Numbered from the stretch's first letter, positions 8,005 to 17,331 are shown. The stretch is DNA of 64,000 nt from Thioalkalivibrio sp. HK1 (GCA_000583135.1 JFBG01000027.1:1-64000); one strand, 5' to 3'. Notes: generated by a model not told the origin, from the sequence alone. Made by a program: numbers and translations.

Positions 8005-8787
8005 ATGAACGATCCGATACGCACTCATCTGGAAGGCGGAATCCTGGAAGTCGTCATCGATCGCCCCAAGGCCAACGCCATCGACTTGGCGACGAGCCGA
8101 AAGATGGGCGAGGTATTCAAAGCCTTTCGTGACGATCCGGCATTGCGGGTGGCGATCATCACCGGGGCCGAAGGGAAATTCTTCAGCGCCGGGTGGGATC
8201 TGAAAGCGGCGGCCCAAGGGGATGCGGTGGATGGCGACTACGGTGTCGGGGGCTTCGGCGGATTGCAGGAACTGCCGGGACTCGACAAGCCCGTCATCGC
8301 CGCCGTCAACGGCATGGCGGTGGGGGGTGGCTTCGAGATCGCCTTGTCTTGCGATCTGATCCTCGCCTCCACCGAAGCCTCCTTCGCCCTGCCGGAGATC
8401 CGGGCCGGGACCTTGGCCGACGCCGCCACCGTCAAATTGCCCCGACGCATCCCTTGGCATATCGCAATGGAACTCCTGTTCACCGGTCGGTGGATGGATG
8501 CTCATGAGGCCCATCGCTGGGGCTTGGTCAACGAAATCTTGGAATCTGAGGATCTGCTCCCTCGGGCTCGGGAGTTGGCGCGCTTGCTCGAAAGCGGACC
8601 GCCGCTGGTCTTCGCCGCGATCAAGGAAGTGCTGCGCGGGGTGGAAAACTTGAGCGCCCACGATGCCCTGAGCCGCATCGGCAAACGCCAATTCCCGAGC
8701 GTCGATCGCCTCTACGACAGCGAAGATCAGATGGAGGGATTTCGCGCCTTCGCCGAAAAACGCGATCCGATTTGGAAGGGTCGCTGA
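8005..8787 (+). CDS. caiD: Carnitinyl-CoA dehydratase-like enoyl-CoA hydratase/isomerase family protein
   Basis: A 260-residue crotonase-fold protein. Similarity to enteric CaiD as I remember it runs end to end: ILEVVIDRPKANAIDLATSRKMGEVF, AIITGAEGKFFSAGWDLKAAA, LDKPVIAAVNGMAVGGGFEIAL, ASFALPEIRAGTL and the C-terminal FAEKRDPIWKGR. The oxyanion-hole glycines are in FSAGWDL and GGGFEIAL. CaiD hydrates crotonobetainyl-CoA to carnitinyl-CoA. No CaiA, CaiB or CaiC homologue is next to it, so the physiological substrate may be a related enoyl-CoA. It stands alone between two spacers of just under 300 bp. Confidence 0.78.
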   Translation: MNDPIRTHLEGGILEVVIDRPKANAIDLATSRKMGEVFKAFRDDPALRVAIITGAEGKFFSAGWDLKAAAQGDAVDGDYGVGGFGGLQELPGLDKPVIAAVNGMAVGGGFEIALSCDLILASTEASFALPEIRAGTLADAATVKLPRRIPWHIAMELLFTGRWMDAHEAHRWGLVNEILESEDLLPRARELARLLESGPPLVFAAIKEVLRGVENLSAHDALSRIGKRQFPSVDRLYDSEDQMEGFRAFAEKRDPIWKGR

Positions 8788-9079
8788 GAACCGGACGATT
8801 TCGCGTGGAGCGAAACACCCCTTCGAGGATCATGCTTTCGCATCTTGGCTACGATGCGATGGAGCGAAAGAACTTCGATATCGAGATCCGACGATTCACG
8901 GCAAGCAATCGCTTCTAAGGTAACGATTCCCCGCAACAAAGCAAAGCGGCTTTATCCCGACATCGACGAGAAGGGTGCGAATGCGCGTTGAGGATCTCGA
9001 AGGTCGATGCCTTCGGATCGCTGTTGATCGGGTACGGTCGAAGATGCGCCCGAATCGATCGATGTCTCGGACGCGGATT

Positions 9080-10165
9080 TCAAAGATCGATCCCCTCGAA
9101 TTCGCCCGCTCCGATCATCAAATTGAGATTTTGCACGGCGGCTCCCGCCGCTCCCTTGCCGAGATTATCGAGGCGGGCGACGAGCATGATCCGGGTATCG
9201 TTTCCGAATACGAATAGCTCGATCGAATTCCCGCCCTTGCCCTGCTCATCGGCGTGCCCATCGACGTGCCCATCAAGTCGGGGATCGAGAAAACCGTCCT
9301 GTAAATACGCCTCGCCACCGAGGGGGCGCACCCGGATGCAGGGCTCGTTGCGATAACGAGCCTCCAAGCAGGCATGCACCCGGGCCGCGCCTTCGTCTTT
9401 GGCTCGGCCCGCCAGCATCCCGGCGGACAAGGGAATCATCGTCAGCATTCCTTGGGCGAAATGCCCCACCATCGGCGAGAAGATCGGTGGCGCCTCCAAT
9501 CCGGCATGGAGCGCCATCTCCGGCAGATGCTTATGGTCGAGATGCAGGGCATAAGGGCGGACCGGCCATAGCCGATCGAGGCGATTCGAGGGCTTCGATG
9601 AATCGAGGGCTTGGGCGCTTCGATCCTCATAACGCTCGATCAGCTGCCGACCGCCGCCGCTGAAACCGGAAATCGCATGACACGAAAGAGCGGCTCCGGC
9701 GGGCAAGAAACCGGCGTCGACCAAGGGGCGAATCATCAAGATGAAACCGGTGGGATAGCAACCGGGGTTACTGATCCTCGATCCCTGTCGAATCCGCTCG
9801 CGCTGTTTCGGGCATAGCTCCGGCAATCCGTAGACCCACTTCGAGGCGGTACGGTGAGCGCTGCTCGCATCGAGCACCCGCACCCTCTCGTTGCGGATCA
9901 TGGTAAGCGCCTCGCGAGCGGCGTCATCGGGCAGACAAAGGATCACGATATCCGCTTCATTGATAAAGCGGTCCTTGGCCGCCGGATCCTTGCGCGATCG
10001 ATCCGGGATTTCAATCAACTCGAGATTCGCATGGGAGGCGATCAGCTCGCGGATGCGAAGACCGGTGGTCCCCGCCTGCCCGTCGATGAATACCCGCACC
10101 GCCTCCGTGCGGCGGCTCCCCCCGCTATCTTGCCGGCTCGTCCCTCGATGCTCGATATCGCTCAT
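9080..10165 (-). CDS. argC: N-acetyl-gamma-glutamyl-phosphate reductase, short (type 2) form
   Basis: Arginine biosynthesis: NADPH-dependent reduction of N-acetyl-glutamyl-5-phosphate to the semialdehyde. The chosen start ATG 10165 gives 361 residues and has AAGGG upstream. The core begins at residue ~24 with VFIDGQAGTTGLRIRELI, typical of the short ArgC class. The catalytic Cys is in SNPGCYPTGFI, followed by SGFSGGGRQLIE. The protein is longer than the ~310 residues usual for this class because of a basic/polar N-terminal extension and internal segments. It follows the pilus operon on the same strand, 62 bp after the last prepilin gene, and may be read from it. Confidence 0.85.
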   Translation of the reverse strand: MSDIEHRGTSRQDSGGSRRTEAVRVFIDGQAGTTGLRIRELIASHANLELIEIPDRSRKDPAAKDRFINEADIVILCLPDDAAREALTMIRNERVRVLDASSAHRTASKWVYGLPELCPKQRERIRQGSRISNPGCYPTGFILMIRPLVDAGFLPAGAALSCHAISGFSGGGRQLIERYEDRSAQALDSSKPSNRLDRLWPVRPYALHLDHKHLPEMALHAGLEAPPIFSPMVGHFAQGMLTMIPLSAGMLAGRAKDEGAARVHACLEARYRNEPCIRVRPLGGEAYLQDGFLDPRLDGHVDGHADEQGKGGNSIELFVFGNDTRIMLVARLDNLGKGAAGAAVQNLNLMIGAGEFEGIDL

Positions 10166-10227
10166 ATCGCTTAGCCCTTGGTTTGAAAATCCGGTTTGAA
10201 AATCGAAGCCGCCGGCGCCGGATCGTG

Positions 10228-10938
10228 TTAAAAAAGATAGACGAGATTGCAATCTTGGCTATCGGAGGAGACGGCATAAATCTTGGCTCCGTCGGCACCG
10301 TCGGCAACGCAATTCCTCTCGCTTTGAGCCGGCTCCCCGAAGGTCGCTCCGGTGCTGACGGCAAGACGCACCGATCCGGTATCGGGTGCCCCGTCATCGA
10401 GTTTGACATCCACCTCGCGCGCGATATCCACCGGCATCCCGCGGCCTAGCACCAGATTCAAGCGCACCGTCGCCGTACCGCCGGCGAGGTAGTCGTCCGT
10501 ACTACCGATCACCATGATCCGATTGTACGGATTAAGCGGCGCCAATCGGTTGGTGGCGTTCGGTTCGGCGGTACCGCCTTTGAACTCTCCTTGCAAGAAC
10601 CCCGCCTTGGCCAACTGCTCCCAAAGGGCATTGGGTTCTTTCCACTTATCGCTGGATTCGTTGTCGATGCGACCATCGTTGTCGCCACCACCGTTGAGGG
10701 TAACGCCGATCGCCACCGACGCCTCTTTCATCCCCCAATCCCCCGGTACCCGCCGATAGCGATCCACGAAGCCGAAATAGGCAGCCTCGATACCGGAAAC
10801 GCTATCGATGATATTGCGTACGCGAGCGCTGCCGATCAGCTCCTGCCCCTTCATCACCGCTCCGAGAAGAAGACCGACCACAACGAGCACGATGGCGATC
10901 TCGACGATGGTAAAACCCCTGCTGCGAGTCTTTCTCAT
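10228..10938 (-). CDS. Type IV prepilin / pseudopilin
   Basis: A 236-residue prepilin. It has a short basic leader (MRKTRSRG), then FTIVEIAIVLVVVGLLLGAVMKGQEL with the cleavage site G/F and Glu5, exactly the class III methylation signal processed by a PilD-type peptidase. The rest is a globular C-terminal domain with two cysteines near the end (ERNCVADG, SQDCNLVYL) that could form a disulfide loop. It is the last gene of the pilus operon and is larger than a typical major pilin (~150), so it could be either the main subunit or a minor one. Confidence 0.85.
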   Translation of the reverse strand: MRKTRSRGFTIVEIAIVLVVVGLLLGAVMKGQELIGSARVRNIIDSVSGIEAAYFGFVDRYRRVPGDWGMKEASVAIGVTLNGGGDNDGRIDNESSDKWKEPNALWEQLAKAGFLQGEFKGGTAEPNATNRLAPLNPYNRIMVIGSTDDYLAGGTATVRLNLVLGRGMPVDIAREVDVKLDDGAPDTGSVRLAVSTGATFGEPAQSERNCVADGADGAKIYAVSSDSQDCNLVYLF

Positions 10939-11093
10939 GACACTCTCCTTGATTCTCCTTGTTGCCTGCCTGCGGATTTCGCGAACCTTGCGGGCTTATC
11001 CGAAAGACTTGGCCGCCGACACCTGATGAACGACGATGGAAACGCTCGCATCGACGAGCGCATCGAAAGTACATCCTCATGGCCAAACTCCGC

Positions 11094-11978
11094 TCATGGC
11101 CAGACCCCGGCCCGGATGAGGCGATTGAGCAAGACATACTTTGAAAGCCAGACCAGCATGTCGTCGGGCTCGCCGCTATCGGAACGCGCCGGCGGGCCGT
11201 ATTCGTAGCGCGCATTGGCGGGGCGAACGGGATTGGTGCAGCCGTTCGGCGGGATCGCCGCCGCCTTTCCTTTTCTACCGTCGTTCTCTCCATCGGGAAC
11301 GCCGTTCATCCCGCACGAAAAGAGGATCGCCGCCGGGCCGCCCGGGTTGCCGCGAACCAAGTCTTCATCGCCGACCCTATCCCGGATCAGCAGGCTGCCG
11401 ATGGTGGCAGGGGGATTGGGGACTCCCTCTTTTCGGGTATAGGCATCGTTGCCGCGATAGCGAATCCGGCGATTCCAGCCATCGAGACCGCTGACCCCGA
11501 GGGTCATCCAAGGAATGCCCCCTTCGAATCTGCGACAAGGATGCGCATCGGGTTTCGCCGGATCGATCGATAAATCCTCCAGCCCATCGTCATCGATATC
11601 GGGGCAAGGCAAGCGACGATGGATGGCGGCATGGCCGAGCAGGGCCTCCATCGCTTGGGCAAGGGCCATTTCGGTCTCTCGCATTCGATAACGTTCCAAC
11701 TGGGCGGAAAGCGGAACCATCAACCCTCCGACCATCAAGGCCATGGCGGCGATGACAATGGCCAATTCGATCAACGAAAAACCCCTTTGGCGGCCGCGAC
11801 GAGATCCCGGCGCGATGATCTCGAAGATCGAAAGGGATAACGAGGAATGCGGGCGAAAACGGCGATCGACGACCAACGCTCGCTCGCCCCTTCGAGGTAG
11901 AGGCGAGCGCGATCGACACCTAAGGCGGCGATGACGCAAGCTGCGCTTTGCAAGGGCATCGGATTTGGGATAAGTCAT
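11094..11978 (-). CDS. Prepilin-like protein with GRLPCPD-type motif
   Basis: The pilin signal is RQRG/FSLIELAIVIAAMALMVGGLMVPL. ATG 11978 overlaps the stop of the upstream gene (ATGA) and gives 294 residues, but leaves an unusually long basic leader of ~65 residues. TTG near 11875, preceded by AAGGGG, would give a leader of ~35 and is an alternative start. Downstream of the helix is RRLPCPDIDDDG, a motif shared with the neighbouring 608-residue protein, and several further cysteines (PCRRFEGG, FSCGMNG, NGCTNP). Likely a minor or tip pilin. I do not recognise a closer family. Confidence 0.7.
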   Translation of the reverse strand: MTYPKSDALAKRSLRHRRLRCRSRSPLPRRGERALVVDRRFRPHSSLSLSIFEIIAPGSRRGRQRGFSLIELAIVIAAMALMVGGLMVPLSAQLERYRMRETEMALAQAMEALLGHAAIHRRLPCPDIDDDGLEDLSIDPAKPDAHPCRRFEGGIPWMTLGVSGLDGWNRRIRYRGNDAYTRKEGVPNPPATIGSLLIRDRVGDEDLVRGNPGGPAAILFSCGMNGVPDGENDGRKGKAAAIPPNGCTNPVRPANARYEYGPPARSDSGEPDDMLVWLSKYVLLNRLIRAGVWP

Positions 11979-13801
11979 CGCCCATCTCGGAAAAAACCGG
12001 GGGCCGACACATCGAGGTAATCGTTGAAATCCGGGGTGCGAAGGCGCATCTCGTAGTGTCCATCCGAGAGATTCGCGTTTTCTCCTTCGAACCACTGACT
12101 CGCATCGAAGCGCTCCTTATCCCGCCTCAAGGGAGGAATCGCCCTTCCGGGCAACAAGAACACCATCGCAATCCCTTCTTCATGACGACGCCGACCGTCG
12201 ATGAACTCCCGAGTGACCGAAAGGCAATCGCCTTTCATGCAATTTCCGCTTCCCCCGGCAACGAAAGGGGGAGCGATTTCCACCCATAGAAGGCGGTGCC
12301 AGTCGTTCTCCGACAGCCAAAAAGGTAGGCGTCGATCGTCGGGATCCTCTTTGATGGTCGAGGGAGGAAAGGCGATCCCTCTCACCGAAAGCGGGGCTTT
12401 TTCATCCTTGTCGACGGGATCGTTCTCGGCGGGATCCTTGGTGAGACGGACCTTTCCCTTCCTCTTCAAGTTTTCATCCGTCGCCGGCTCCTCCCCATGC
12501 TCTGTGATTTCGATATTCGCTTTTATCGTCTTGGTGCCTTTCACCTCCCGCCGACGTAGATCGCTCACCGAGGGGGCGACCACCTTCGCCTGCCCTTCCA
12601 AATAGATATCGATCTCATAAATCCGAACTCCCCCGCTTGGAAGGCGCATGCGCGCACTGCCTTCACAATCGGCCTTGCCCAAGGAGATCCAAGTGCACTT
12701 CCCTTTCTCCACCGAAAGCCCTTGCTCGAGAAGATTCAGGGCATCGGCGGCCACGCTTCCCTCGATCGTCGCCCCTTCGAGCGAGCCTGCAAGAGAAAAA
12801 GGGGTTTCGATCTCCGATCCATCGATCGCTATCGGCAACCATCCTCGGCGGGTACCGACGGTTGCGAGCATATTCTTGGCACCCTCGTCATCCGCACCCT
12901 CATTCAACTTGGGCAAGAGCCAAGGCGGGGCTCCTTCCTCGTTCCATTTCGCTTCTCGATAACGACGCAGGTAGTTGCGCAAGGCCGCAAAGACCCGCAA
13001 AGCGACGACATCCATCAACTCGTCATGGGTCAGGAGGGCCAGCCGATCGTTGAAGCGCCGGGGATTCGAAGCCATCACCCCTCCGTAGGTGAATTCTCCA
13101 TCTCGGGGGGTGGCGTTCTCCCCTTCGAGAAACTCCTCGGGAGCCGATTTATCCCGGGATGGATCTTGAAAATCGAGCGGGGTCCCGGGGTCGATGATCA
13201 CCGCCACCACCCCATCTCGATCATCCACCCTCGAATCGGGCTTCGTCTCCATATTCACCGTTCTTTGATCTTTATCGGCGCGATATTTATCGTCCACCGC
13301 ATACCATAGATAGCCGATTCGATTCTCATCGACGCCGCTTCGGGGCGCCACACCGAGTTGGGTCCAAGGAAGATAAGCGGTGGTCGGATATCGACATTTC
13401 CCGGCATCGGCGGAGCCATCGCCTTTCAGATCGGGACAAGGCAGGCGACCCGGGCCTTTTTTCTTTTTGGTGCCGGGACGACGCGTATCAGGATAAGCGG
13501 CCGAATACCCGATCAAGGCGTCCTTGGCGATGGCCAAGGAATATTCGTCACGGCGGCGAAGTTGACGCTCCCGATCCAAGGATTCGAGCCAAGATATCGA
13601 TAAAAGACCTGCCGCCAGCACGCCGACCAACATCATCGTGATCAGCGCCGCCCCCCGCTCGGATGCCGCTTTATCCGAAAGCGACAACTTCGGCGGCAAA
13701 CCCTTGGATCGAGCAAGCGAGCCCGGCGCACGACGGGGCTCGTTCGAGACCCGATGCGGGTTTTGCGTCGATATCGCAAAGCGGTCCTTCGCTTCCTTCA
13801 T
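11975..13801 (-). CDS. Large pilin-like/PilX-type pilus assembly protein
   Basis: A 608-residue protein. After a ~50-residue basic N-terminus comes GAALITMMLVGVLAAGLLSISWLESLDRERQLRRRDEYSL, which resembles the N-terminal helix of PilX/MshP-type pilus proteins (RGAALI rather than GFTLIE). Then comes GRLPCPDLKGDG, the same motif as in the next prepilin. The large remainder (~450 residues) is hydrophilic with few cysteines and matches no family I know. ATG 13801 is preceded by AAGGATGAAGG. Its size and position suggest a minor-pilin/tip role like a large adhesin-bearing subunit; this is inference. Confidence 0.6.
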   Translation of the reverse strand: MKEAKDRFAISTQNPHRVSNEPRRAPGSLARSKGLPPKLSLSDKAASERGAALITMMLVGVLAAGLLSISWLESLDRERQLRRRDEYSLAIAKDALIGYSAAYPDTRRPGTKKKKGPGRLPCPDLKGDGSADAGKCRYPTTAYLPWTQLGVAPRSGVDENRIGYLWYAVDDKYRADKDQRTVNMETKPDSRVDDRDGVVAVIIDPGTPLDFQDPSRDKSAPEEFLEGENATPRDGEFTYGGVMASNPRRFNDRLALLTHDELMDVVALRVFAALRNYLRRYREAKWNEEGAPPWLLPKLNEGADDEGAKNMLATVGTRRGWLPIAIDGSEIETPFSLAGSLEGATIEGSVAADALNLLEQGLSVEKGKCTWISLGKADCEGSARMRLPSGGVRIYEIDIYLEGQAKVVAPSVSDLRRREVKGTKTIKANIEITEHGEEPATDENLKRKGKVRLTKDPAENDPVDKDEKAPLSVRGIAFPPSTIKEDPDDRRLPFWLSENDWHRLLWVEIAPPFVAGGSGNCMKGDCLSVTREFIDGRRRHEEGIAMVFLLPGRAIPPLRRDKERFDASQWFEGENANLSDGHYEMRLRTPDFNDYLDVSAPGFFRDGR

Positions 13802-14009
13802 GTTCTCTCGCCTTCATCCTTGTGCGCTTCGAAGTTCCGGCTTCATGCCGATTGCAAAGGATCGCTTTTCAAACAACCGAAGAAGATGCGGCCGCGCAAG
13901 CGATGGATGCCCTATCGAGATGACGAAATGGGAGGAATTCCGATATCTCGCATCGAAGGGGGTGTTCTCGCCCTTGGGCATCGAGGCCCGCTTGCGCGGC
14001 CGGGAAACG

Positions 14010-15320
14010 CTAATCAAACACGAGGGGATCGGATGGATCCCCGGTGATCGGATCGATCGATTGACCGGGCAACACCTCCACCCATCGATCCCCGGCGCGC
14101 AAACGGATCGCCGGATAGGGATCGGTGATCGCGATGGCATCCGGTGGCAGGAGATCGACCTCGATCCGCTGCCCGTCGATCCAAATCCAACGAGGTTCGC
14201 CTGCGCGGGCGATGATTCCGCCGAAATGCCGGGATCGAGGAATCGGCGCTTCGGCAGGCGCTTCATGGTGAGACGATCCTTGTGGTTCGCCTAGTGGCTC
14301 GGAGAGTTCGAATGCGGGATCGAAAGGCTCGAATGCAGGCTCGGGGGGTTCGAACGCAGGCTCGGGGGATTCGAAGAGATCGAATGCCGGCTGGATCGAC
14401 GCTATGGGTTCCTCCTCGGGCTCTTCCTCGGGTTCCGGCAAAATCGGATCGACCTTGCGTATCGCGGCCATCGCCGAGGAAAGGCGCAAGCGATCCAGGC
14501 GATCGCGCTCGGCGCCGGTCGTCAGCAGCCGATCGAATTCATCGAGGGGCGAGGTCGAAAGGATCGGATCGGGCGCACTCTCGCCATCCGGGACGAGGAG
14601 GGCGGCAACGGAAAAAGAACCGGCATCGAATGCCGCTTGCGGCACGCCGGGAGGGCGCCTGGCGGGATCCGAAGGCGGGACCACCACCCTCGTCCAGCGC
14701 AAACGACAGGCGACCCCCAATAAAGGATCGGGGACGACAATGCGCCCTCGACGGTCGATATCCTTCGCATAAGCCACGGCGGGATCGGAGGACGCCTTGC
14801 GCACCACCCGACAATGCGTGACGCTCACCGGAAGCCCGACCCTCGATCGAAGGCGACGAAAAAAGGCGAAGATCTCTTCCTCGTGAAAAAAGCGCCGCTC
14901 CACCCTGGCATCGATCCGCTCGACCCTCACCCCCCGACGATCCTCCGATCCCCGGTCCCCTTCGTCCCTCCCCTCGTCATCGTCGACGACCACCGAAGAA
15001 AGAAAGATCGGCTCCGACGCCAAGGCAAGGCGCATCTCCTCGAGCCATGCCCCTTCGCCCTCTCGTCGAATCAAACCCTTGGCTTCGAATGCGTGAAAAG
15101 AAGGCGCAAGGCGATCCTCTTCGAGCGCCAGCGATTCGAGGGCGGCATGCCGGTTGCGCAAATCGACGAGATGCGCCTGCGCCGTCGACAGCGACCGCTC
15201 CCGACGATGGACATGCCAAGCGGCACCGAGCGCCAGCGCTATCGCCACCGATAGACAAAGGGAGGCCAATATCCAAGATCTGCGCAAAAAAGGACGGCGC
15301 CACTCACTTGGGGGGAGCAT
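14010..15320 (-). CDS. PilO-like pilus assembly protein with Pro/Glu-rich linker
   Basis: A 436-residue inner-membrane protein. It has a single N-terminal transmembrane helix (WILASLCLSVAIALALGAAW), a coiled segment (HLVDLRNRHAALESLALEE), a periplasmic domain, a linker of repeated PEPAFE units, and a C-terminal ~70-residue domain with IIARAGEPRWIWIDGQRIEVDLL that looks like the PilP/GspC-type small beta domain. The layout (one helix, coiled coil, ferredoxin-like domain) suits PilO/MshJ, with a PilP/MshK-like tail. It overlaps the GspL-like gene by 17 bp. The stop is TAG. Assignment rests on architecture and position, not clear sequence identity. Confidence 0.55.
   Translation of the reverse strand: MLPPSEWRRPFLRRSWILASLCLSVAIALALGAAWHVHRRERSLSTAQAHLVDLRNRHAALESLALEEDRLAPSFHAFEAKGLIRREGEGAWLEEMRLALASEPIFLSSVVVDDDEGRDEGDRGSEDRRGVRVERIDARVERRFFHEEEIFAFFRRLRSRVGLPVSVTHCRVVRKASSDPAVAYAKDIDRRGRIVVPDPLLGVACRLRWTRVVVPPSDPARRPPGVPQAAFDAGSFSVAALLVPDGESAPDPILSTSPLDEFDRLLTTGAERDRLDRLRLSSAMAAIRKVDPILPEPEEEPEEEPIASIQPAFDLFESPEPAFEPPEPAFEPFDPAFELSEPLGEPQGSSHHEAPAEAPIPRSRHFGGIIARAGEPRWIWIDGQRIEVDLLPPDAIAITDPYPAIRLRAGDRWVEVLPGQSIDPITGDPSDPLVFD
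14297..14380 (+). repeat. 21-bp tandem repeat x4 in the PilO-like gene
   Basis: Four adjacent 21-bp units at 14297-14317, 14318-14338, 14339-14359 and 14360-14380 share a core of GCTCGGNGGNTTCGAANGCAG with scattered substitutions. They are in frame on the minus strand and encode a seven-residue unit of the type PEPAFEP in the linker before the C-terminal domain. Confidence 0.8.
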
Positions 15321-17331
15321 CGAAAACCATCCTCATCGTGAAATCGACGCTTCGGGGCGAGGACGAAGGGCCGTAATCCTCCCAAGTGCGAGAGGGAACG
15401 CCGATGGCCTCGATGTCGCCGAAGCGATCCTCTTGCGCCATCGCGCGGGAAAAACGCCGGATCTCGTCGGCCGCGGGGCGGACATGGCCACCGATGGGGC
15501 GAAGGCTGGCCTGCAAATTCACGATTCGCCGCCGCTCGCCGATGAGCTCGACGAGGGTGGTGCGATCGAGGGCATCGACGCCCTCGGCCTGCAAGGATCC
15601 GTCCTCGGATGCCCGCCGATCGGCAAAGGGATCCCGATCCGCTCGTATGAAGGGATCGAACCACTCGATGCTCGATGGATGGATATCGGGGAAACCCTCG
15701 AGCGAATCGGAAAGCGCAGCGAAGAGCGGCTCCAATCGCGCCCCGCCGCCCTCGATGGCTTGGGCGGCGGCGACCGCGCGCCGAAGGTCGGGCAAGGGGA
15801 TGCTCGGCGGCGAGCGCATCGGCGCTTGCATCCGCATTCCAAGGCCGTGAATGCGATGGTCGATGTCGGCGATCTCGGAGTCGATCTCGCCCGCCCGCTG
15901 CCAAGCAAGCCCGCCCCAGACCATGCCCGCAACGAGGGCGGCCACCCCCGCCGCTTTCAAGGCACGGGCCAAGCGCATCGCGCGCCATAGCCCCAGCATC
16001 GTCGGCGAGGCATAGTGATTGGGGAAAAAGCCTCGACCGGCAAGGTGGGCGATGAGCATGTCCGCTTCGCCGGCATCGATATCCGACTTCATCGCAGGCG
16101 GTGCGGCCGCCGGTGCAGCGCTCGTCGAGGTCGAATCGCCATCTTCCCTTTGCCCGAAAGGCGCCCTTTTGCCGAGCGCCGGCGGCGAGGGCGACGACCA
16201 TGAGGGATCGACTCTCACCTTCGAAAGGAAGGGGGCGATCTCCTTGGCATCCAGGATCGACAACCCCTCGAAGGCATCGGGATCGCGCTTTATGGACTGC
16301 GAACCGGATTGCGAGCCGATCTGCGAGCGCAGCGCACCCGCCAAAGCCCCGCCGACCAACGCCACGACCTCGATATCGATATCGACATCCTTCGCCCCCG
16401 AGTCGGCCTGCTCCGATCGTTCCGATCGTTCGAGGTGCCGACAAAAGCGCTCGATTTCCTCCATCGCCCGTCGCCCTCGCAGCCAAGCATCCCCCTCGGG
16501 CAGCACCGCCAAGCGACTCATCACCAACCGTCCCTTTTTGAAAAAGCTCTGGCGAAGGGCGAAACGCCCGCTTTCACTGACCAAGAGCATCCTTTGGGCA
16601 AGCGCATCCGAGGACTTCGATGGCACCGAGGAAGACGGCTTTTCCCCATCCGATGGCGAGGACGAGGACGAGGATTCACGCTCGCCCGAACGCAGGAGAT
16701 CGATAAATCCCGGTAAGCGAAGCAATGTCTCGCTCGCCAACGGCAACGACGTCACCCCGACCAGCGGGATATCGCATTCACGGAGCAGATCCAGCCATGG
16801 ATCGAGGTATTCCGGTCGCACGATGGCCGAGAACAAGACGATATCGTCGCGCCGACCGGAGCGGTTGCGACCGGCCTCGCCGTCGGGCGGGTCCGCCCGA
16901 CCCCGGCGAAGAACATGGATATGGGAAGCCCCGGGGAAAAGGCGTCGACCACGCAGATCCTGCACCGAGCGGCGGGAGCGCCCGATGACATGCGGGACAT
17001 TCTCGAGACGAAAATCCTCCTCGACGAGATCGACCAACAACCGGATCGGATACTCGGCTCTTCCCCGCGCTTCGCCGAGAAGAAGGTGGCTCCGCAAAGC
17101 GGCGAACCCCTCCTCGGTGGCATCGAAGTGAAGGACTCGCCCCTTCGCCATCGATCGTTCGCTTCGATCCCCGGACCCTGTCGAGGGATCCTTGCTCGAA
17201 GGATCTTGTGCCGGCGGATATAGATAGGCGCCCTCGGCGCGCACGATCAGCACCTGCGCCTTTTCCCGCCGAGTCAGGCGCGAAAAGACGGCTCGCACGA
17301 ATCGCGCAAGAAGGGGACGATTAAAAAGCAA
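15304..17331 (-). CDS. GspL/PilM-PilN-like pilus assembly platform protein
   Basis: A 675-residue protein. Cytoplasmic residues ~1-450 contain stretches like an actin-type PilM/GspL domain (IRLLVDLVEEDFRLENVPHV, DIVLFSAIVRPEYLDPWLDLL, RMLLVSESGRFALRQSF, DIEVVALVGGALAGAL). A single transmembrane helix follows near residue 465 (ALKAAGVAALVAGMVWGGLAW), then a periplasmic ~190-residue ferredoxin-like domain. That is the GspL plan, or a PilM-PilN fusion (MshI in MSHA systems). Long Ser-rich and Ala/Pro-rich linkers interrupt the cytoplasmic part. It overlaps GspF by 11 bp. It should link the assembly ATPase to the membrane platform. The call is based on architecture and position. Confidence 0.6.
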   Translation of the reverse strand: MLFNRPLLARFVRAVFSRLTRREKAQVLIVRAEGAYLYPPAQDPSSKDPSTGSGDRSERSMAKGRVLHFDATEEGFAALRSHLLLGEARGRAEYPIRLLVDLVEEDFRLENVPHVIGRSRRSVQDLRGRRLFPGASHIHVLRRGRADPPDGEAGRNRSGRRDDIVLFSAIVRPEYLDPWLDLLRECDIPLVGVTSLPLASETLLRLPGFIDLLRSGERESSSSSSPSDGEKPSSSVPSKSSDALAQRMLLVSESGRFALRQSFFKKGRLVMSRLAVLPEGDAWLRGRRAMEEIERFCRHLERSERSEQADSGAKDVDIDIEVVALVGGALAGALRSQIGSQSGSQSIKRDPDAFEGLSILDAKEIAPFLSKVRVDPSWSSPSPPALGKRAPFGQREDGDSTSTSAAPAAAPPAMKSDIDAGEADMLIAHLAGRGFFPNHYASPTMLGLWRAMRLARALKAAGVAALVAGMVWGGLAWQRAGEIDSEIADIDHRIHGLGMRMQAPMRSPPSIPLPDLRRAVAAAQAIEGGGARLEPLFAALSDSLEGFPDIHPSSIEWFDPFIRADRDPFADRRASEDGSLQAEGVDALDRTTLVELIGERRRIVNLQASLRPIGGHVRPAADEIRRFSRAMAQEDRFGDIEAIGVPSRTWEDYGPSSSPRSVDFTMRMVFDAPPK

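Noticed and set aside
14325..14375. GGTTCGAA-like word resembling a tRNA T-loop
   Set aside because: It is part of the 21-bp repeat in the PilO-like gene; no acceptor or anticodon stems can be drawn around it. I found no tRNA anywhere in the window.
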